Below, piece after piece: positions 60,355 to 64,000 of a stretch of DNA of 64,000 nt. Location: assembly GCA_015069045.1 (NCBI GenBank), contig SVJJ01000001.1:1-64000 (forward strand). Direction: 5' to 3'. The translations under genes were made by a program, and so were the position numbers. The DNA is from Oscillospiraceae bacterium. Its GTDB lineage: Bacteria; Bacillota; Clostridia; UBA1381; UBA9506. The first letter of the stretch is position 1, and every line of letters begins with the position of its first letter. Below the pieces are notes generated by a model. It made no database searches. It was not told the origin of the DNA and saw only the letters and a list, made by a program, of their open reading frames with translations.

Positions 60355-62388
60355 ATGGAAATTCTGTCACCGGCGGGAAATTTTGAGTCCTTGCAAGCTG
60401 CAGTTCACTATGGCGCTGATGCCGTTTACGTAGGGGGCAGTCGCTTTAGCGCGCGAAAAAGTGCGCAAAATTTTACGGATGACGAGTTGTGCAAAGCAGT
60501 AGATTTTTGCCATGCTCGTGGAGTTAAGCTTTATTTGTGCTGCAATACCCTGCTTAAGGAAGAAGAGCTTTCTAATGCCATGGAATTTATTCGGTATGGG
60601 TACCAAATTGGTGTTGATGCTTTAATTATTCAGGATTTAGGTCTGCTGGAATGTGTGAGGCAGGCTTTGCCCGATATGCCCATTCACGCAAGTACACAAA
60701 TGACCATTACCAATAGCGCTGCTGTTAAAACTCTTAAAAAGCTTGGTGTTCATCGAGTGGTGTTAGCCCGGGAGGTTACAGCCGGAGAACTTGAGGAAAT
60801 TCGCAAGCAAACCGATATGGAGTTAGAATATTTTGTTCATGGAGCTTTGTGCATCTCCTATTCCGGACAATGCCTTATGAGCAGTCTTTTAGGCGGCCGG
60901 AGTGGCAATCGGGGCGGATGTGCCCAACCCTGCCGGTTGCCTTATACCCTTTTACGCAATGGAAAGCCTGTTACAGAAACTAAGCCTCTTTTGTGTCCTA
61001 AGGATTTGTGCTTGGCTCAACGTGTACAGGAGCTTTCAGCTATGGGCATTGCCTCCTTAAAAATTGAGGGGCGTATGAAAAGTCCGGCCTATGTGGCCAT
61101 GGTGACACAGATATATAAGCAGGCGGCAGAGGGTAGCATCTCCCATGAGGATGTTCAAAACATGTTAAAGTTTTTTTCTCGTGGTGGTTCATGCGAGGGA
61201 TATTATAGCGGTTGCACCTATGATGGAATGATGGATACAACAGATAAGGCAAAAATTGCAGGAGAACTTCCTGTTTTAGAAAAAAAGATAAAAACAGCCC
61301 CGGTGATTTTATCTGCATCGGCTATAACCGGAAAACCGCTATTATTAACCATGGCCACCCATAGCGGAGAGACAATAACCGTTAGCGGTGAGCTGTGTCA
61401 GCGGGCGATTAAGAGCCCTACCACCAAGGAACGGATTGAGCAACAACTCTCTAAATTAGGAGGGACACCCTTTCACGCAGAGAAGGTTACGGTTTTGGCA
61501 AGCCCGGATGTAGCGGTGTCTGTGGGAGAATTAAATGCCCTGCGACGCAAAGGGGCAGAGCAGTTAGAGAACTTGGTTGTGCAAAAATTTAAAAGGGAAT
61601 TACCTCCCCAGCAGGTGTCATATGCTAAGCCGATTTCTAGGGTGCATATGCCTACACTTTGCTGTGATGTCCACACCGAGGAACAACTGCGTGCGGTTGT
61701 GGATATGGGTATTGGCAGAGTCTATGTTCCGGACCATTTGTGGTCTAAGGCAGGTACAGCAGAGGAACCAATTCTGTTGTTACCCCCCCTCAGTAAGGAA
61801 GGACAAGGGATTTCGGTGGCGCATGCAGAGCGGGTGTGTATCCAGAATTTAGGTCAGCTTTTGTCTTGTCGGGGTAAAGACATTGTGGCGGGGCACAGAC
61901 TTAATGTAACCAATAGCCATAGCGCGACTCTGCTGGCAGAACTGGGCATTCGGCGTATTGTACTTTCTCCGGAATTAAATATGCAGGCTATCTGCCAATT
62001 GCGTAGGAAAACCGAGGTGGATTTAGAAGTTATCGCCTATGGGCGCTTACCTTTGATGCTGCTTAAAAATTGCATCATAAAAAGCACCTATGCCTGCGAT
62101 TGCGGGAATGGGCATTACGCTCTGCGGGATAGAAAAAACGAGATTTTTCCTATTTTGCCGCGGCATTGCGGTAACGTTATTTATAATAGCAAGCCTGTCT
62201 ACATGGCGGACCGTATAGATGAAATGAGCAAAATGCAAATAGATGGACTTCGCCTATCCTTTACACTTGAAAATTATGAAACATGCTGTAATGTTATAAA
62301 GGAATATCAAGAGGCCCTGGGGGGAAAAACAAAAAAACGACCTACATATGATTTTACCCGTGGTCATTTTTACCGCGGAATGGAATAA
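60355..62388 (+). CDS. U32 family peptidase with DUF3656 domain
   Basis: The 677-residue protein has the U32 TIM-barrel opening MEILSPAGNFESLQAAVHYGADAVYVGG, ASTQMTITNS, the YFVHGALCISYSGQCLMSS signature and C-x-QPCRLPY, followed by a long C-terminal DUF3656-type region (from about 380). Relatives act in tRNA or 23S rRNA hydroxylation (TrhP/RlhA) rather than clear proteolysis, so the peptidase label is historical. GGGAGG is 9 bases before ATG 60355. Confidence 0.9.
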   Translation: MEILSPAGNFESLQAAVHYGADAVYVGGSRFSARKSAQNFTDDELCKAVDFCHARGVKLYLCCNTLLKEEELSNAMEFIRYGYQIGVDALIIQDLGLLECVRQALPDMPIHASTQMTITNSAAVKTLKKLGVHRVVLAREVTAGELEEIRKQTDMELEYFVHGALCISYSGQCLMSSLLGGRSGNRGGCAQPCRLPYTLLRNGKPVTETKPLLCPKDLCLAQRVQELSAMGIASLKIEGRMKSPAYVAMVTQIYKQAAEGSISHEDVQNMLKFFSRGGSCEGYYSGCTYDGMMDTTDKAKIAGELPVLEKKIKTAPVILSASAITGKPLLLTMATHSGETITVSGELCQRAIKSPTTKERIEQQLSKLGGTPFHAEKVTVLASPDVAVSVGELNALRRKGAEQLENLVVQKFKRELPPQQVSYAKPISRVHMPTLCCDVHTEEQLRAVVDMGIGRVYVPDHLWSKAGTAEEPILLLPPLSKEGQGISVAHAERVCIQNLGQLLSCRGKDIVAGHRLNVTNSHSATLLAELGIRRIVLSPELNMQAICQLRRKTEVDLEVIAYGRLPLMLLKNCIIKSTYACDCGNGHYALRDRKNEIFPILPRHCGNVIYNSKPVYMADRIDEMSKMQIDGLRLSFTLENYETCCNVIKEYQEALGGKTKKRPTYDFTRGHFYRGME

Positions 62389-62404
62389 AAAAGGGGGAAA
62401 CATT

Positions 62405-62863
62405 GTGGAGGTATTGATTAAACGGTTATCTAACGAAAAAGGGAATCAACCGCCTATGCCGTTTTACGCAACGGTGGGTTCTGCCGGCATGGATTTGACA
62501 GCGAACATTACAGATCCCCTTCTTTTAAAAAGGGGTTCCATGGCTCGGGTACCAACCGGTATTGCCATTGGCTTGCCTCACTCGGAGTGTGTGGCCTATA
62601 TATACGCCCGCAGTGGCTTAGGTGTTCGCTATGGCATTTGCCTGTCAAATGGGGTCGGCGTTATTGACTCCGATTATCGTGGTGAAATTTCCGTTGGATT
62701 AATTAATCTAGGACCTGCCGACTATACCATTGAGCCGGGGGAACGGATTGCGCAAATGGTGTTTGCTCCTGTTTTACGGGCAGAGCTAATAGAGGCGGAG
62801 AACTTGCCTGAAACAGAACGAGGCAGCGGTGGTTTTGGATCTACGGGCCGATCAAGCAGATAG
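62405..62863 (+). CDS. dut: Deoxyuridine 5'-triphosphate nucleotidohydrolase
   Basis: This 152-residue trimeric dUTPase has motif 1 GSAGMDLTA, motif 2 ARSGLG, motif 3 GVGVIDSDYRGEI with the catalytic aspartate, motif 4 GERIAQMVF and the C-terminal arm RGSGGFGSTG. It removes dUTP and supplies dUMP. GTG 62405 has AAAAGGGGG 8 bases upstream; an earlier in-frame ATG lies within the U32 gene. Confidence 0.95.
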   Translation: MEVLIKRLSNEKGNQPPMPFYATVGSAGMDLTANITDPLLLKRGSMARVPTGIAIGLPHSECVAYIYARSGLGVRYGICLSNGVGVIDSDYRGEISVGLINLGPADYTIEPGERIAQMVFAPVLRAELIEAENLPETERGSGGFGSTGRSSR

Positions 62864-62942
62864 AAAAGATCGTTAGTGATTGTTAGAGTTAATGGCCGAT
62901 TGCATGGAAGATATTCTATGCAAGAAAAAAAAGGAAAGAGTC

Positions 62943-62971
62943 TTGCAATCAGAACAAAATTTGGTTATAAT
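62943..62971 (+). promoter_or_regulatory. Promoter of maf-mreB
   Basis: TTGCAA (62943-62948) and TATAAT (62966-62971) are 17 bases apart, about 50 bases before maf. It probably drives the cell-shape operon continuing beyond the window. Confidence 0.82.
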
Positions 62972-63020
62972 AAGATAGTGATAGAAAATAGCAAAATTTC
63001 TTATTAATGGGAGTTTCGGC

Positions 63021-63644
63021 ATGAATAAAGTATCCATCCGATTACCTTGCCACACGCAGGTTGTGTTGGCTTCCGGCTCTCCAAGACGCCGAGAACTTTT
63101 AGAGCGAATTGGCATGCCGTTTAGTGTTTTGCCGTCTCAGGCCGAGGAACATATTCCATTTGGTCTTTCCCCGTCTATGGCCGTGGAAAGTCTTTCTCTT
63201 TTAAAAGCGGCGGATGTGGCTAAGTCGCAGCCAAAAGAAACGTTAGTCATTGGAGCTGATACCGTTGTGGTATTGGATGATGAAATATTAACCAAACCCA
63301 AGGATGCTGAGGATGCAAAGTGTATGCTCAGACGATTATCCGGTCGTTGCCATAGCGTTTTAACAGGACTTACTGTTATCCGGTGTGGCGATGGCAAGAG
63401 TGTCAGCGTTTGCGAGGAAACAAAGGTCTATTGTAAACCCTTGACAGAGAATGAAATTACTGCCTATGTAGATACAAAAGAGCCATTGGATAAGGCAGGT
63501 TCTTATGGAATTCAAGGGCTTGGCGGTTTATTTATTCAAAAAATTGAAGGGGATTATTATAATGTAGTTGGCTTGCCTTTAGCCCGTTTGAGTCAGCTGC
63601 TTAAGGAAGAATTTGATATTGAATTAATATGGGAGGTATTATAA
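63021..63644 (+). CDS. maf: Maf family nucleotide pyrophosphatase
   Basis: The 207-residue protein has the N-terminal [18 protein letters not shown], central [18 protein letters not shown] with catalytic Asp, and [11 protein letters not shown] then [13 protein letters not shown]. Maf proteins hydrolyse modified or canonical NTPs and influence septation. Location before mreB is the normal Firmicutes arrangement. GGGAG lies upstream of the ATG. Confidence 0.94.
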   Translation: MNKVSIRLPCHTQVVLASGSPRRRELLERIGMPFSVLPSQAEEHIPFGLSPSMAVESLSLLKAADVAKSQPKETLVIGADTVVVLDDEILTKPKDAEDAKCMLRRLSGRCHSVLTGLTVIRCGDGKSVSVCEETKVYCKPLTENEITAYVDTKEPLDKAGSYGIQGLGGLFIQKIEGDYYNVVGLPLARLSQLLKEEFDIELIWEVL

Positions 63645-63648
63645 GATT

Positions 63649-64000
63649 ATGTCACTTGCAAAGGATATTGGTATCGACTTAGGAACGGCAAATACTTTGG
63701 TTTATTTAAAAGGAAAAGGGATTATTTTGCGTGAGCCCTCTGTTGTTGCGGTTAATAAAAATGAGGGAAAAATTTTAAAGGTGGGCAACGAAGCTAAGGA
63801 AATGATTGGCCGTACACCGGGTAATGTTGTTGCTATTCGTCCTTTAAAGGATGGTGTTATTGCAGATTTTGCAAGCACCCAGGCGATGATGAAATATTTC
63901 ATCAAGAAGGCATATCCTTCATCACTCATTAAGCCAACAGTAGTTGTTTGTATTCCTTTCGGTGTTACAGAGGTTGAGCGTCGGGCAGTGGAGGAATCCG
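63649..64000 (+). CDS. mreB: Rod shape-determining protein MreB, 5' part only
   Basis: The ATG at 63649 has GGGAGG 12 bases upstream. The frame stays open to the window edge (117 codons). It starts [21 protein letters not shown], the actin-fold phosphate-1 motif, followed by [20 protein letters not shown] and [16 protein letters not shown], all typical of MreB. It polymerises under the membrane to organise sidewall synthesis. Truncated by the window. Confidence 0.96.
   Translation, partial: MSLAKDIGIDLGTANTLVYLKGKGIILREPSVVAVNKNEGKILKVGNEAKEMIGRTPGNVVAIRPLKDGVIADFASTQAMMKYFIKKAYPSSLIKPTVVVCIPFGVTEVERRAVEES

Noticed and set aside
62348-62404. Earlier in-frame ATG start of dut
   Set aside because: It would overlap the end of the U32 gene. 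The GTG at 62405 has an ideal ribosome binding site and gives the normal dUTPase length.

Overview
The window looks like chromosomal DNA of a low-GC, endospore-forming anaerobe of the Firmicutes (class Clostridia). The signs are a Gram-positive-type PolC, an hrcA-grpE-dnaK-dnaJ cluster with a perfect CIRCE operator, spoIIM next to a XerD-type recombinase, the miaB-ricA-mutS order also found in Bacillus, an IreB-family regulator, T-box RNA elements, and many GTG and TTG starts behind strong ribosome binding sites. No rRNA, tRNA, CRISPR array or insertion sequence was seen.

Bases 1-18350 form an amino-acid metabolism block. It opens with the 3' part of trpB. A roughly 1-kb untranslated region follows, then one long operon ilvA-ridA-leuA-leuC-leuD-leuB-ilvB-ilvN-ilvC-ilvD plus a DUF815-type AAA+ ATPase gene. 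This supplies the route from threonine and pyruvate to the branched-chain 2-oxoacids; only the transaminase (ilvE) is missing. A LysR gene and a divergent three-gene ABC importer follow. The block ends in a truncated reading frame and a gene broken by a 28-bp tandem duplication. Synonymous codon choice appears to change after this point, so the block may be acquired, or the contig may be joined here.

The most interesting region is the leader of the ilv-leu operon. It has a consensus promoter and two successive T-box Stem I modules, with apparent specifiers CTC (Leu) and ATC (Ile). Only one antiterminator/terminator follows them. Next comes a 44-codon ORF in which 18 residues are Ile or Leu. 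Its codons 33-36 can pair with the 5' arm of a second terminator, which is the layout of a ribosome-mediated attenuator. A bulged hairpin lies just before ilvA. If real, the operon would be controlled first by uncharged tRNA-Leu and tRNA-Ile through the T-box and then by translation of an Ile/Leu-rich peptide.

Bases 18400-36100 hold sstT, ispG-polC, comEC-holA, the heat-shock cluster, lplA and an M18 aminopeptidase, nearly all on the plus strand. Bases 36100-40700 carry a MATE exporter, an MgtC-like protein, an AraC regulator and citrate synthase. Bases 40850-47120 carry spoIIM-xerD, a class A penicillin-binding protein and a phosphohexomutase. On the minus strand, 47200-55930 runs cysK, an AEC transporter, purE, hisC, miaB, ricA/ymcA-like, mutS and smpB. 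The right end (56250-64000) carries a small conserved gene, rho, a cobU-like gene, ireB, queG, a U32 peptidase gene, dut, maf and the start of mreB.
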